Source of the DNA: Liolophura sinensis
Taxonomy: Eukaryota > Mollusca > Polyplacophora > Chitonida > Chitonidae
Length of the DNA: 64,000 nt
Assembly: GCF_032854445.1 (NCBI RefSeq)
Contig: NC_088307.1
Location: 18,240,017 to 18,304,016 of the forward strand
Reading direction: 5' to 3'
This document shows, one piece after another, positions 1 through 29,400 of the stretch (within the stretch, counting starts at the first letter, position 1; each line of letters begins with the position of its first letter). Below the pieces are notes generated by a model. That model was given only the letters and a program-made list of their open reading frames with translations, ran no database searches and was not told the DNA's origin. The position numbers were made by a program, and so were the translations under genes.

Positions 1-234
1 CAGCCTGGCGCAATGATCTTTTTAAGAAAGGCAGCGGGACAGAGTTTTATAAGGGCAGGGTGTTGTGCCCCTCCAGAAACGCCTAGCAAGGGGTCTAGTA
101 AATAACGGAAATATTTGTAAAAATACCACCCATGATTAAGAAACGGAATTTTAATCTGAAGATTGGAAGATAGGAATATAAAAAACAGAATTCTATTTTA
201 AAACGGAAGAATATCTTGTCTGATTTTATGGGTC

Positions 235-475
235 AAGGAAATCGGACCGTTCAGGATAAACCACCGACCACTGGCAAGTTATTGATGAACTTTCCCACAA
301 GTGATGTACAGATAATCACACGACATTGGTAGATGACAAGTGGTCTTCGAGTTTTACGTGGTCACTTTTTGCAAAAAGCATTTTTTGTCACCAGATTCCC
401 CACAAGGTGAAAATGGAAAATCTAAAAATTCCCTGTTCAACATCAGGAATAAATTCCCACACTGTGTGTCTGAAA
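235..475. repeat. Dispersed repeat family C copy
   Basis: Degenerate copy with the family landmarks AAACCACCGACCACTGGCAA, GATGAACTTTCCCACAAGTG, ACAAGTGGTCTTC and AAAAATTCCCTGTTCAAC. It ends about 20 bases from the donor of the last visible ABCF1 exon. Confidence 0.55.
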
Positions 476-497
476 GGACATATAAACTTTTTCTCAC

Positions 498-16728
<16,231 letters not shown>

Positions 16729-17103
16729 TTTTTTGTTCGCTTGTCGTGAAATCTCTTCTGATAGAAGAATAAATTATTTCAGGATCGACCACCGGTTCTA
16801 AACTGATACAGAAACTTAGCAGAACAAATCAAAATGTGACACAAGCGATCAGTGATCACACACGTTTCTCGACGGCACATGGGGATTGCAACAACGGAAG
16901 TGACATCACGATCTGTGTACAGTAAATTCTCCCAACTAGGCCTACTACTGGTGCCAACTGTAAAATTTTAGATGTGTAAGACATATCAGGAAATACAACA
17001 AATTTATCTTTTAATTACTGAATACAATGCAAATACACAAGAAAGTAGCGGTTTAAGTTTTCAATAGGATATTATACCGTTTATTTCTCCACCATTTCAG
17101 CTC

Positions 17104-17175
17104 TCCCATGTGGTCTAGTGGTTAGGATTCCGCGCTCTCACCGCGGCGGCCGGGGTTCGATTCCCCGCATGGGAA
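17104..17175 (+). tRNA. tRNA-Glu (anticodon CTC)
   Basis: The 72-base cloverleaf closely matches animal tRNA-Glu. The acceptor stem TCCCATG pairs with CATGGGA, with discriminator A at 17175. The D arm contains TGGTCTAGTGGTTAGGA (A box) and the T arm contains GGGGTTCGATTCCCC (B box). The anticodon stem CCGCG/CGCGG closes the loop CTCTCAC, which puts anticodon CTC at 17137-17139. No intron is present. T-rich runs just downstream, including a run of eight, fit an RNA polymerase III terminator. It lies 375 bp upstream of the ABCF1 start on the opposite strand. All stems are intact, so it is probably functional and not a SINE relic. Confidence 0.95.
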
Positions 17176-19860
17176 GAAATTTTGCTTTCTTTTTCATTTT
17201 TTTTCCCCCTGCTTTCACCTACCCACTTTTAAAAAGAAACTGATGTGCTGTTTTGCCAAAGTGAGGCTCGTCGACAAGCTGCACAAAAAGGGTTCAAATC
17301 ATAGTAGAACAAATGCATTGGTTTCTTCTGTGACACTACAGTGATTAGGGTACCACCTAGGTTTTTTATGAACACATGTACACTAATGATTGTGACACAC
17401 AGGAAATAATAAAAGAGTTTATAGCTTAATTTTGACTGCTATATTCCTAAATTCAAGAAGGAGTTGTAGGAGTTCTCCATTTGTCAAACAAGTAAAGCAA
17501 GGTGATAAAAGTAGCATTTGGTACATACTGCTGCTGAAATTAAGATTTCTTTTTTTTTCTTTCATTCATGTCATGGGCCTGTTTCACAACTTTCAGTTGT
17601 GCTGTGAACTTATCTTCATTGTGGCCTGGGCATTATATCACCAAGGTAGTTACATACAGCCTACCTAACATTACATACGTCTTATAGTAACAGTATACCT
17701 GCTTGCCTATTTGTTTCAATACCTTATGTCACTTTTCTGGAAAGATAATTTTCAACAATTTCAAGAAAAATATAGATATATTCTGGCAGTGTATCCCTTT
17801 ACTAAACAACCTGAACAGGGAGTATTGCCTGTCAGATACCTGACACAACTCAAATGCTAATCTCCAACTTAAACACTAATCTCCAAATGCCAAGTGAAAA
17901 GTACGTAGAGAAACTTGAATTGAACTTTCATCTTCTACTATAAAGTAGCTGTCACAAAACCTCATAAATCAATTATTTGTAGCTATAAATCATGTCACCT
18001 TTAGGTGCTACGAGCTATATATGCCATTTATGAAAATGTTCTGAGACATTTTATGACTACAAAGTTTTGTGAAAGTAACCCATGTATCTGTCTGTATGAA
18101 CACCGTTTATGAAAGCATCGTTTATGAAAGTTTATGAAATACGATGTCATTCCATAGGTTTTGTATTTGTATTACTTTATTGCAGATGCCTTGTTACTTT
18201 ACAGGCAAGACAATTAATTTTCGAAATTACCAGAACACGTACCTACATAACCTAGCTGGTTTCAGAACCAACCTACACAAACAGGTGAGAATTTCACACC
18301 ACGGAAGAAATTATGACAATTTAATTGAAAAGCTATATACATCTCTAATAAAAATTTACTGTTGTTCGTGAATACAAGCATATGCATGTTTATATCATTG
18401 GTTGCTTATACCATAATCTAATATATTTCACTGGTATGATGCCTGTCAAGTTCATAGATGGAGAAAACATGGTGGAACTTGGACAAAAACCCATTTTGAA
18501 CTTCCTACTGAACGTCCTGACTGCAGTCGGCAGTTGGATTTGAACCTGCACCCCCATCAGTCAACTTTCGTGAAAATCACATTATGCATAAACACAGCAC
18601 GAAGGAGGAACCTTCTGCCCTTTTCACGTGGAACTTATCCACTGTACTCAATTTACTGAATTAACAATTTCTGAGTTTAAATAATTTTTAATCAGCAAGT
18701 GAACTGTCATGTGGAATACACAGAGGAAAACAGCAGACTTCTTATCACTGAAGTAAGACGGTGTTCGGCACAATTTAAATAGACAGTGTACGAACGACAG
18801 GCCAAAACGACCTACCCTAATTCCGTAACCTTTTTGCCAAAGAGTAACTTCCAGTGCAATTTATACACATTTTTATGTTACTTTGGAGACAGAACTACAT
18901 TGGTTGGATTGGCTAATTTCAGAATTTTACAAAAAGTGCAATTTTATCAGTTTCCACAGATTAATGCTTTCAGAATATGCTCGAGTAAACACAATTTGCA
19001 AAAACACCTTGCACATATGCAAAAAGGTTGAAGAATTACAGTAATAATACTAATGTCCAAAAACCCACGACGGCATTCCACAGGGGTTACACTCTGTTCT
19101 GACGTTTTACTTCTTTTATTTCATTTTTTATGTTCAAATGAATTGTGCCAATGATCTTATGGTGCAAGAAATTAAAAGCTACTGAAACTACAACTGGTAA
19201 ATCATCACCTTGATTGCAATCAATATCAGATATCAGTTCATGCTTTGATTAAGACATTGTTATTTGAATTGATCAACATTTACTATCTACAGGTTGACAC
19301 CTCTAATTTTGGACGATCTCATTTTGACTTTAAATCCAATTTTTTTTGTGTTTTACAGAATTCAAAAATGGAATAAAAGTATAGCTGAAAATTCACTTTT
19401 TTAATTTTGTTCGATTTCTTTATGATTTTCCTCAGGCTGCTTTTTGTAGGCTTTCTTATCAAATATGTCTTCCGTACAAAAAATTGCCAAGATATGTAGT
19501 CCACAATTTCTCCCGAAAAATGTTTTGTCTTTGAACCATATGACCGTGTGGTACGAGTCATGCGACATTTTGTTTCAGATTTCACTAAAATGGCGTATCC
19601 CATAGCCTCGTAAGAATGCCTGATTAAAGGTTGATTTACAAAGTTACCGAGGACATCAGAAAAACATGTTTGTGGCTGTTAAGGTTTGTTTCTGCCGTCT
19701 TCTGAAATAACTGAAGTAATATGATCTGCTGTCTTTTCTTTTAAGATTAAACCTACGTATATGGGTCCTGCGTGGAAATGATCTTAATACTTGTGTCAGT
19801 TAACTGCATCAATCTGACCTATTGTTCACTCTTAAATCAGGCCACACCAATTTAAATTGT
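17176..19860. other. Spacer between tRNA-Glu and SURF1 3' end, left part
   Basis: No gene found. It holds a GGGCCTGTTTCACAAC-type repeat piece near 17576, a degenerate family C fragment near 18415-18560, and otherwise AT-rich single-copy-looking sequence. Open frames here are under 95 codons with no recognisable motif. Confidence 0.5.
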
Positions 19861-19865
19861 TGTTT

Positions 19866-20018
19866 TATTTATTTATTTGATTTATTTGATTGGTGTTTTA
19901 CTCCGTATTCAAGAATATTTCACTTACACGATGGCGGCCAGCAATATGGTGGGAGGAAACCGGGCAGAGCCCGGCGGAAACCTACGACCATCTGCAGGTT
20001 GCTGACAGACTTTCCCAC
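19866..20018 (-). mobile_element. SINE family A, 5'-truncated
   Basis: TTTATTTGATTGGTGTTTTA, CACTTACACGATGGCGGCCA, GGTGGGAGGAAACCGGGCAG. Lies about 220 bp beyond the SURF1 poly(A) signal. Confidence 0.8.
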
Positions 20019-20240
20019 GTATTGTTGTTTTATGAGGAGAATAAATCTTTTTTTAATGTTGAAGGAAGGCATAAAAATAAATCTTGAAAAATCATCTAAT
20101 TTTTGGGAAATATGGAATATCTCAGCAAATTTTTCCTGTTTTGAAGACATATTTACATAAGAGGAAAGCCTTGCAAAAACTATAAAATCATAAAAACAAC
20201 AAGACTGGACAAAATAAAAAGGTGGATTTTCAGTTTAATT

Positions 20241-20246
20241 TTTATT
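20241..20246 (-). terminator. Poly(A) signal of SURF1
   Basis: AATAAA on the minus strand, about 175 bases after the SURF1 stop codon. This is a normal distance for a short 3' UTR. It is the first canonical signal downstream of the stop. Confidence 0.6.
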
Positions 20247-20419
20247 CCATTTCTGGCATTTTTAGTGTCATCTTGGCAATAAAACACAAAAATACATGAA
20301 ATACATGCCTTACGGAAATGTTGACTTTGACAAAAGTCAAAATATACAGTACTGTCTCTGTACTCTACTGCATTCCACACAGTCTGTTAACAGATAAATT
20401 TTCACTGACACCCAGTCCC

Positions 20420-23400
20420 TTATTTCTGCATCTTTTTGATGTAGGTAAACATGGTATCTGGGGGAGGAGGTTGACGGTAGCGTCTGTACCACATCCATAA
20501 TGTGATTGCACTCAGAGAGTACCTGTGGGTGGGGAAAAAAAATAGGTCAGACTTATGAGAAACTACACTGATGATGAGGAATACAAAGCACCCAAAGTAA
20601 ACCATTGACCTATGCCAGGTACATAATAATCTTAAAACAGCAGCTAGAGCTGGATTTGAACACAGGAACTCATTGGTTAAAAACCTGACAGTTGCAGTGA
20701 ATGCCTTAACCAGTTTCAGCCGGTTAGGGCTGTGTCAGTTTGTCTTAAAGGAAAAGAAAATTGAAATATCAAACATATACCATTGAAATGAGTATGCATT
20801 TCCTCACATGTGCACGCTATAAAAAAATTCTAATATATACCTCAAGTTGATGAATTATAAATAAAGTCAGCGCCAAAATCCCATGTGGGCAACTCTATTT
20901 TGCCTAAGAACTAGTCCTGAAGTCTTCTGTGTTAGGAGGAGAATTGCCATCAGAAACTGCCATAGTGCAGTTCGTACATTCCCATTAGAACTCTTCATCC
21001 CAGATGGTAGAGAATAGTACAGTTTGTTTTCAGTTCTCAACAATGGCGGATGTTTCAATTGATTTCAAGTTCGGACAACTCTTTTATCGGGGAAGTGCAG
21101 TCAAATAAGGATGGTATTCAAGCTTCGGTGATTTCTGCTTGACGATCGGGAAACCGGAATCTTGGACGTAGGTTCAAAATTTACACAAACAAACTGGCAG
21201 TTTTAACGACTCCCATTGGTTGAGGGGCTGAGAGGCAAGATGGAGGACGCGATGGACAGCTATTTATGCCAGCTTTGCTGTTTTCAGGCTTTATGGGTAT
21301 GGCAAGGAAAAATTGCAAAATGATGCAGCAGGCACCACCAGATAGAAAAAAAATTTGCTCTTTTCAGCCTATAGTGCCATTTTTTAAAATTTTCTTTTCC
21401 TTTAAGATATGGTATCCATATGGTTGTAAATAACCTAATCTGAATGTCAATAAACATTCTCACTCAAATATTTTAGTACCCTCAGCTCACATGATATCAA
21501 ATGTTTTACATCAATGTAAAACACAAAACGTAGCTTTCTGTAACACATCAGTTCTGTCATTCGCTTCATCATAGTGGTTGCCTTCATGCCACCTACTAAA
21601 AAAAAACTTTACTATGTTCATTTAATGACATACAAGTAGTGAGGAATTTATCATGACAAAACAATCTGTTTTATAAATGGAGCAAGCAGGGTATCGTCAG
21701 CAAGTTACTGACAAACTTTCACAAGTCACCTGGGGCCCCGTTTCACAAAGTGGATGTAACGTTTCATTCAGTTAACTTCCATGGCAACCAGTACTGTAGG
21801 TATTACATCACCATGGTAGTTGTGTGGATGTAACGCAGCATGCACATTGTGAAACAGGCTTGCATGACGTGTGCAAACAAGAAGCGGTCTTCAACAAATG
21901 GAGTGAGTGAGTGAGTGCTTGGGGTTTAACGTCGCACTTAACAATATTTCAGTCATAAGACGATGAAGGAATCCTTAGAGTGCATGCAATGTGCCTCCTT
22001 GTTGCAGGACGGATTTCCACCGTTTATTTATCTAGTGCCGCTTCGCTGAGACGTCTTACCGAAGGCAAGTAAGCCGCCCAACCTGAGACATTATACTGAT
22101 AAGAGTCAACCAGTAGTTGCACTATCCCCTTCATGCTGAACGCCAAGCGAGGAAGTTACAACTTCCTCTTTTAAAGTCTTAGGTGTGACTCGACCCAGGA
22201 TTGACCCTGGATCTACCGCTCCTGAAGCGGACAGCAGCTTAATGGTAAATAAGTCATAGAATGATCAAGTGAACATTACAGATCAGAGTCTTCTTGGAGC
22301 TCAGACCCTCAGAGACTATAATCCATTTGTAATAATCATGTGATCATGCTGCTATGACTACTTATCGCATTCCTTTTGTCTTAAAGCAACCACCAGAAGT
22401 TTGATTCCCAATCTCTCGCACTTAACTGCTTGATGTTGATGCTTTTCAATCGCTAGGTCACTCAAGTGATGAAGTGAGTTATATTCCATTCTCAGACTGG
22501 GAAATTCCAAGTTTTCTATTTACCGTTGTTCTCAGGGCTTTGGTAGCAACATGAAAGTGAAAGTAGCTGAAGATGCTCGTCTGTCTAGTCTTACATGAAG
22601 TTTCACTAATGATATAGGACTGTCGCTCCTGAAGCGGACGCTCTACCAACTGTGCTATCGGGGCCGGTCTCATCAATGAAAGCACACATTTAAGTACACA
22701 ATTTATGTGTTAAATGATACAATGATACAATTTTGATCAAGAATGCATGATTTGATTACATCATTCCTGCGTGAAAAAAATGTGTTCCAAGTTACATGTA
22801 TTATGCCAAAATTTAGCCCACACGATCATTGCTTACGTACCACGTGATGATATAGCTCAGGTGTTCATTTCTCAGTGTCACTCTAGTCTGGCCTCCTATT
22901 GGTCCCTCAGGATGAGTGCTGTCTGCAGCCATGGCAACAGTCATGATTTAAATTCCAAATAGACATATAAATGATATGGCATTTGAATACATTTTGAGCA
23001 TCAAAAATTGGAAGTTCATTATGGGAATACAGTTTCACAACCTGGAGATACGCCAGAGTCTATATAATAATGAGCACAGCGTAATGACCCAGGGGCCTCT
23101 CACCAATGCGGTCGCTGTGAGTTCAAGTCCAGCTCATGCTGGCTTCTTCTCCGGCCATAAGTGGGAAGGTCTGCGGCAACCTGCGGATGGTCGTGGGTTA
23201 CCCCCAGGCTCTGCCTGGTTTCCACCCACCATAATGCTGGTCGCTGTCGTATAAGTGAAATATTCTTAAGTACGGTGTAAAACACCAATCAAGTAAATAA
23301 ATAAATGAACATAATAACGATGCCATCAGTCCTAATGTTAACAATCAAAACACACAGGATTGTCCTATTTCAAACTCTTAAAAGAATCAGTTTTTCAAGC

Positions 23401-26400
23401 GCAGTGATCTCATTAAAAACCAAGATAAAAACAGAAGCAGCATAATCCGCAAATTCTAAAGCAGCTTTTTCGACACGTTTCTATTCTGGAGGTAGAGACA
23501 AAATTTGAACTAAAGGAGAGGTTCTGCAGGTAAAGTGAGAAAGCTAAAATATATACAGAACAAAGCTAAAATATATAACAGACAGACATTGTTCCGTAAT
23601 ACAACCTGTATAAATACAAAACTAAGCACACAAAAAAAAACTTACTTCTGTCTGCATCTATGAAAACAGGTGCAGTGCCTAAGAGGTCGGCCATTTTTTC
23701 CACATCTCGTAACAACCAGATAACAGCGTTAGGTTTCCCCTTCGTGAAAAATGGAGGGCGCTACAACAACAGTCACATAAAATGTTATTCAGCATCTTTT
23801 ATTAACTTACGCTATACTTACACGACTGGCATTTAATGCATTACTCAAGAACATTTACGTAAGTACGTTTATTTATGATCCTGTTTTCCTGTATGTGGCA
23901 GCAGTTATGATTATTGGTGTAGCTAACCAGAGTGCTTGACGGAAACCAGAGTGCCTGAAGGAAACCAGAGTGGCCGGAGGAAACCAGAGTGCCTGGAGGA
24001 AGCCAGAGTGCACTGGAGGAAACAACCGACCTTCACCTAGTACCTGTTCCGCCTCCACATTTAAGCCGCAGCTGAATCAGTGAGAGCTGGATTTGAGCAT
24101 ACAAACTCATTGGTTCAGGGTCTGACAGTCACTGCCATCAGTTTAACCACCTGCGCCAATGAGTGTTCCAATCAGTCAGATTTACTGGCTGGAAAACAAC
24201 TCCTCCTACCAAGTATCTGAGCAAATTTTCTGACATAGAGCTAAGGAATTGAGTTCAAAATCAGGGGCTCAATTAGAAGATTTCTTAATTAGTGGTTTAT
24301 GCCTTTAATCAAAAGTTGTTTTTTGTGTCAGTGTGATGTAGGTGTGTAGTCAAGGCAACATGGCTGAAATCTGATTGTTTTAATTAGTGTTTTAATTAGA
24401 GTTTTATGCCGTTCTCAAAAATATTTTACTTATACAATGGCAGCCAGCATAACTGTAGGAGGAAATCGCTCAAAGCCTGAAGGAAACCCACGATTATCCG
24501 CAGGCTGCTGGCAGACCTTTCCATGTACGGCTGGAGAGGAAGCCACCATGAGCTGGACTTGAACGATGAAATTTGAGCATGGACTGTCGATTAAATGGCA
24601 AGACAACAATTTGTTTGTATAAATGATGTTACAGAAAATATTGCAGATCGCATAGCTGCCACAAGTTGGTAAACACTGAATCAGAAATTATGTAAATTAG
24701 ACAGTAACTCTTTGGTCCTTTGTGGAAAAGAAGTTGTCAGTTCACATAAAGCAACGTTCACATGTTGGGACGGTTGAGGCGATTTTGAAGCATTGTTAGC
24801 GTTATACAAAGTCTATAAACAAAGGAATTTTAATGCATGCCTACCTTTTCAGTGTGCCTGAGAATGCCTACTAGCTCTATTTCATCCTCAATCTGTAAAT
24901 AAGGGAGGAAACGTGAAACAATAACAGAGTGAGGTTGATGGCTTATTGTCACAGAGATAGTTATTCATACCTGTACCTCAAAGAGATACTGCTTGTTATT
25001 CAAACCTGCCTGTATCTAGAGAGATACAGCTTGTTATTCACACCTGCCTGTATCTAGAGAGATAGAGCTTGTTATACATTCCTCCCTGTATCTCAGAGAT
25101 ACAGCTTTTTACGCACACCTGCCTGTATCTCAAAGGGATACAACTTGTTATTCATACCTGCCTGTATCTCAGAGATATAGCTTGTTACTTATACCTGTCT
25201 GTATCTCAAAGAGATACAGCTTGTTATTCACACCTGCCTGTATCGCAAAGGGATACAACTTGTTATTCACACCTGCCTGTATCTCAGAGATATAGCTTGT
25301 TATTTATAACTGCCTGTATCTCAAAGAGATACAGCTTGTTATTCACACCTGCCTGTATCTCAAAGGGATACAACTTGTTATTCATACCTGCCTGTACCTC
25401 AGCGACAGAGCTTTTTATTCATACCTGCCTGTAATTCAGAGATGTACATGTACAGCTTATTATTCATACCTGCTTGAATCTCAGAGATACAGAGTGTTAT
25501 TTATACCTGTCTGTACCTCAAAGATATATAGCTTGTTATTCATACCTGACTGTACCCCAAAATACAGTGTGTTATTCTTACCTCTCTACATAGCACAGAT
25601 ACAACTTGTTATTCATACCTGCCTGTATCTCAGAGATACAGCGTGTTATTCACACCTGCATTTATCTCAGAGATACAGCGTGGTATTCACACCTGCATTT
25701 ATCTCAGAGATACAGCGTGTTATTCATACCTGTCTATATCTCTCCGTGTAATTCACACCTGCATTTATCTCAGATACAGCTTGTTGCTCATACCTGCCTA
25801 TATCTCTCCGTGTAATTCACACCTGCATGTATCTCAGAGTGATACAGCTTGTTATTCGTACCTGTCTATACCTCAAACAGATACAGCATGTTATTCGTAC
25901 CTGTCTATACCTCAAACAGACACAGCATGTCATTCATACCTATCTATACCTCAAACAGATACAGCATGTCATTCACACCTGTCTATACCTCAAACGGATA
26001 CAGCATGTCATTCGTACCTGTCTATACCTCAAACAGATACAGCATGTTATTCGTACCTGTCTATACCTCAAACAGATACAGCATGTTATTCGTACCTGTC
26101 TATACCTCAAACGGATACAGCATGTCATTCGTACCTGTCTATACCTCAAACAGATACAGCATGTTATTCGTACCTGTCTATACCTCAAACAGATACAGCA
26201 TGTTATTCGTACCTGTCTATACCTCAAACAGACACAGCATGTCATTCATACCTATCTATACCTCAAACAGATACAGCATGTCATTCACACCTGTCTATAC
26301 CTCAAACGGATACAGCATGTCATTCGTACCTGTCTATACCTCAAACAGATACAGCATGTTATTCGTACCTGTCTATACCTCAAACAGACACAGCATGTCA

Positions 26401-29400
26401 TTCATACCTATCTATACCTCAAACAGATACAGCATGTCATTCACACCTGTCTATACCTCAAACAGATACAGCATGTTATTCGTACCTGTCTATACCTCAA
26501 ACGGATACAGCATGTCATTCGTACCTGTCTATACCTCAAACAGATACAGCATGTTATTCGTACCTGTCTATACCTCAAACAGATACAGCATGTTATTCGT
26601 ACCTGTCTATACCTCAAACAGACACAGCATGTCATTCATACCTATCTATACCTCAAACAGATACAGCATGTCATTCATACCTGTCTATACCTCAAACAGA
26701 TAGAGCATGTTATTCGTACCTGTCTATACCTCAAACAGATACAGCATGTCATTCATACCTATCTATACCTCAAACGGATACAGCATGTCATTCATACCTG
26801 TCTATACCTCAAACAGATACAGCATGTCATTCACACCTATCTATACCTCAAACAGATACAGCATGTCATTCGTACCTGTCTATACCTCAAACAGATACAG
26901 CATGTCATTCATACCTGTCTATACCTCAAACAGATACAGCATGTCATTCATACCTGTCTATACCTCAAACAGATACAGCATGTCATTCATACCTGTCTAT
27001 ACCTCAAACAGATACAGCATGTCATTCATACCTATCTATACCTCAAACGGATACAGCATGTCATGCATACCTGTCTATACCTCAAACAGATACAGCATGT
27101 TATTCGTACCTGTCTATACCTCAAACAGATACAGCATGTCATTCGTACCTGTCTATACCTCAAACAGATACAGCATGTCATTCATACCTGTCTATACCTC
27201 AAACAGATACAGCATGTCATTCATACCTGTCTATACCTCAAACAGATACAGCATGTCATTCATACCTATCTATACCTCAAACGGATACAGCATGTCATGC
27301 ATACCTGTCTATACCTCAAACAGATACAGCATGTTATTCGTACCTGTCTGTACCTCAAACAGATACAGCATGTCATTCATACCTGTCTGTACCTCAAACA
27401 GATACAGCATGTCATTCATACCTGTCTATACCTCAAACAGATACAGCATGTCATTCATACCTGTCTATACCTCAAACAGATACAGCATGTCATTCATACC
27501 TGTCTATACCTCAAACAGATACAGCATGTCATTCATACCTGTCTATACCTCAAACAGATACAGCATGTTATTCGTACCTGTCTATACCTCAAACAGATAC
27601 AGTATGTCATTCATACCTGTCTATACCTCAAACAGATACAGCATGTCATTCATACCTGTCTATACCTCAAACAGATACAGCGTGTTATTCGTACCTGTTT
27701 ATACCTCAAACAGATACAGCATGTCATTCATACCTGTCTATACCTCAAACAGATACAGCATGTCATTCACACCTGTCTATACCTCAAACAGATACAGCTT
27801 GTCATTCATACCTGTCTATACCTCAAACAGATACAGCATGTTATTCATACCTGTCTATACCTCAAACAGATACAGCATGTCATTCACACCTGTCTATACC
27901 TCAAACAGATACAGCATGTTATTCGTACCTGCCCACCCTTTCTGGTTTCTGGATTCTTCCTGTCGTTTGGTATCCAGCCACGATTCACCAAGATTGTCAA
28001 ACTGTAACATTTATTATTGATTATTAATTGATTTATTTGATTGTCGATTAATCCCATACCAAATAAAATTTTTTCACTTTTTGGACGAGTCAGGTGGACG
28101 ACTACCGACGTTGTACTGATGAACTTTCTTACATGTGATGTGTGCACACCATATTGGTGGAAGACGTTAGACTGCTCAAACAGCCACACATGTCCTTCAT
28201 CACATATTAACTGTTGTGAACAATAAAAGCTGGGACTAGTATATACACAAACTGTATGCCATAAATCTCCCATAATTTCGCCCACAAAAGTGCATTTTTG
28301 GTTGATTTATTTGATTTACTTGATTGTTGTTTACGCTGTATTCAAGAATATTTCACTCATATGATGGCGGCCGGCATTATGGTGGGAGGAAACTGGGCAG
28401 AGCCCGGGGCACACCCACGACCATCCGCAGGTGCATTTATGGTGTTGATACATACATTTTTCCAGCAGGGTATCATTATACCTTCCAAACCAACCTTTAA
28501 AGTACTTTTGGTAGAATCATTAGAATTCTCATAAATATGGTAGAGTAATTGAAAATGTTTGTCATGGATGAAATTTATTTATTTATTTATTCGATTGGTG
28601 TTTTACGCCGTACTCAAGAATATTTCACTTATACAACAGTGGCCAGCATTATGGTGGGAGGAAACCTGGGCTAAACCATCTGCAAGTTGCTGGCAGACCT
28701 TCCCACGTACGGCCAGTGGATGAAATTTTAGGTCATTTAAGGTATTTCACACCTAACAATCCGTGCATGAATCAGGAAATAAATCGGAATCTGAAAAACT
28801 ATGTTGTTTATGGTAATAGTCCATTTTCTCCAGCACTGCCTTCTCTAAGTCTTCTATTTTTTAGGACACCTGATCTACTGTTTTTAGCACACATACCGGT
28901 AACTGTAGCAGAAATGTTTGGTTTATTTTCTTTCACATGGTTAGTCCATCTAATGAACAACATATTCATATCTTTATTTTCCCCAAAACTGGGAGAGAAA
29001 TGTAATTGTTTGCTTTCAGTACTACTAATATCTACTTCTTAAAAATTGGAAGTAGTAGGGTATGTGATAAAATAAAACGCAGAGTGCACCTACATGTAAA
29101 AAGGTCTGGAAAAAGTCACATTTATAGCTTTCAAGAAGTTTAAACAGCCAAAATTTTACTAATAATAATATGCGACATGTGGACTTTCAGTTTCACCAGC
29201 TTTCAGTGTGTTTGCTTCGAGCTAATCCCATGAGCTACACTGATATATTCACCTGCTTGGAAAGAAGAACATGCCCTTTGATCTTACCAACTTTTTCAAA
29301 ACATTTGCTTGGGGGTATGCATTCAAACGTTCTCTCTCTATTAAACTGGGAAAAATTGTCTTCTTTTAGCCCGGCTCATTTTCTAGTCAGTTTTCAATTA

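Noticed and set aside
1-497. Search for the next ABCF1 exon left of 498
   Set aside because: No in-phase segment resembling the expected NLPY...LSGGQ part was found. The sequence is a dispersed repeat and AT-rich intron, so the gene most likely continues outside the window.
19319-19603. 94-codon minus-strand frame rich in Lys/Ser
   Set aside because: Low-complexity AT-rich sequence with no motif and no splice or conservation support.
22479-22685. Frame with [11 protein letters not shown]
   Set aside because: This peptide is the translation of a tRNA-like SINE head and is not a gene.
25643-28027. A 794-codon plus-strand frame of 13-residue repeats ([13 protein letters not shown] type)
   Set aside because: All three plus frames and parts of the minus frames are open because the 39-bp unit is divisible by three and lacks stops. 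It lies antisense in the SURF1 intron, with no start context, signal or non-repeat domain.
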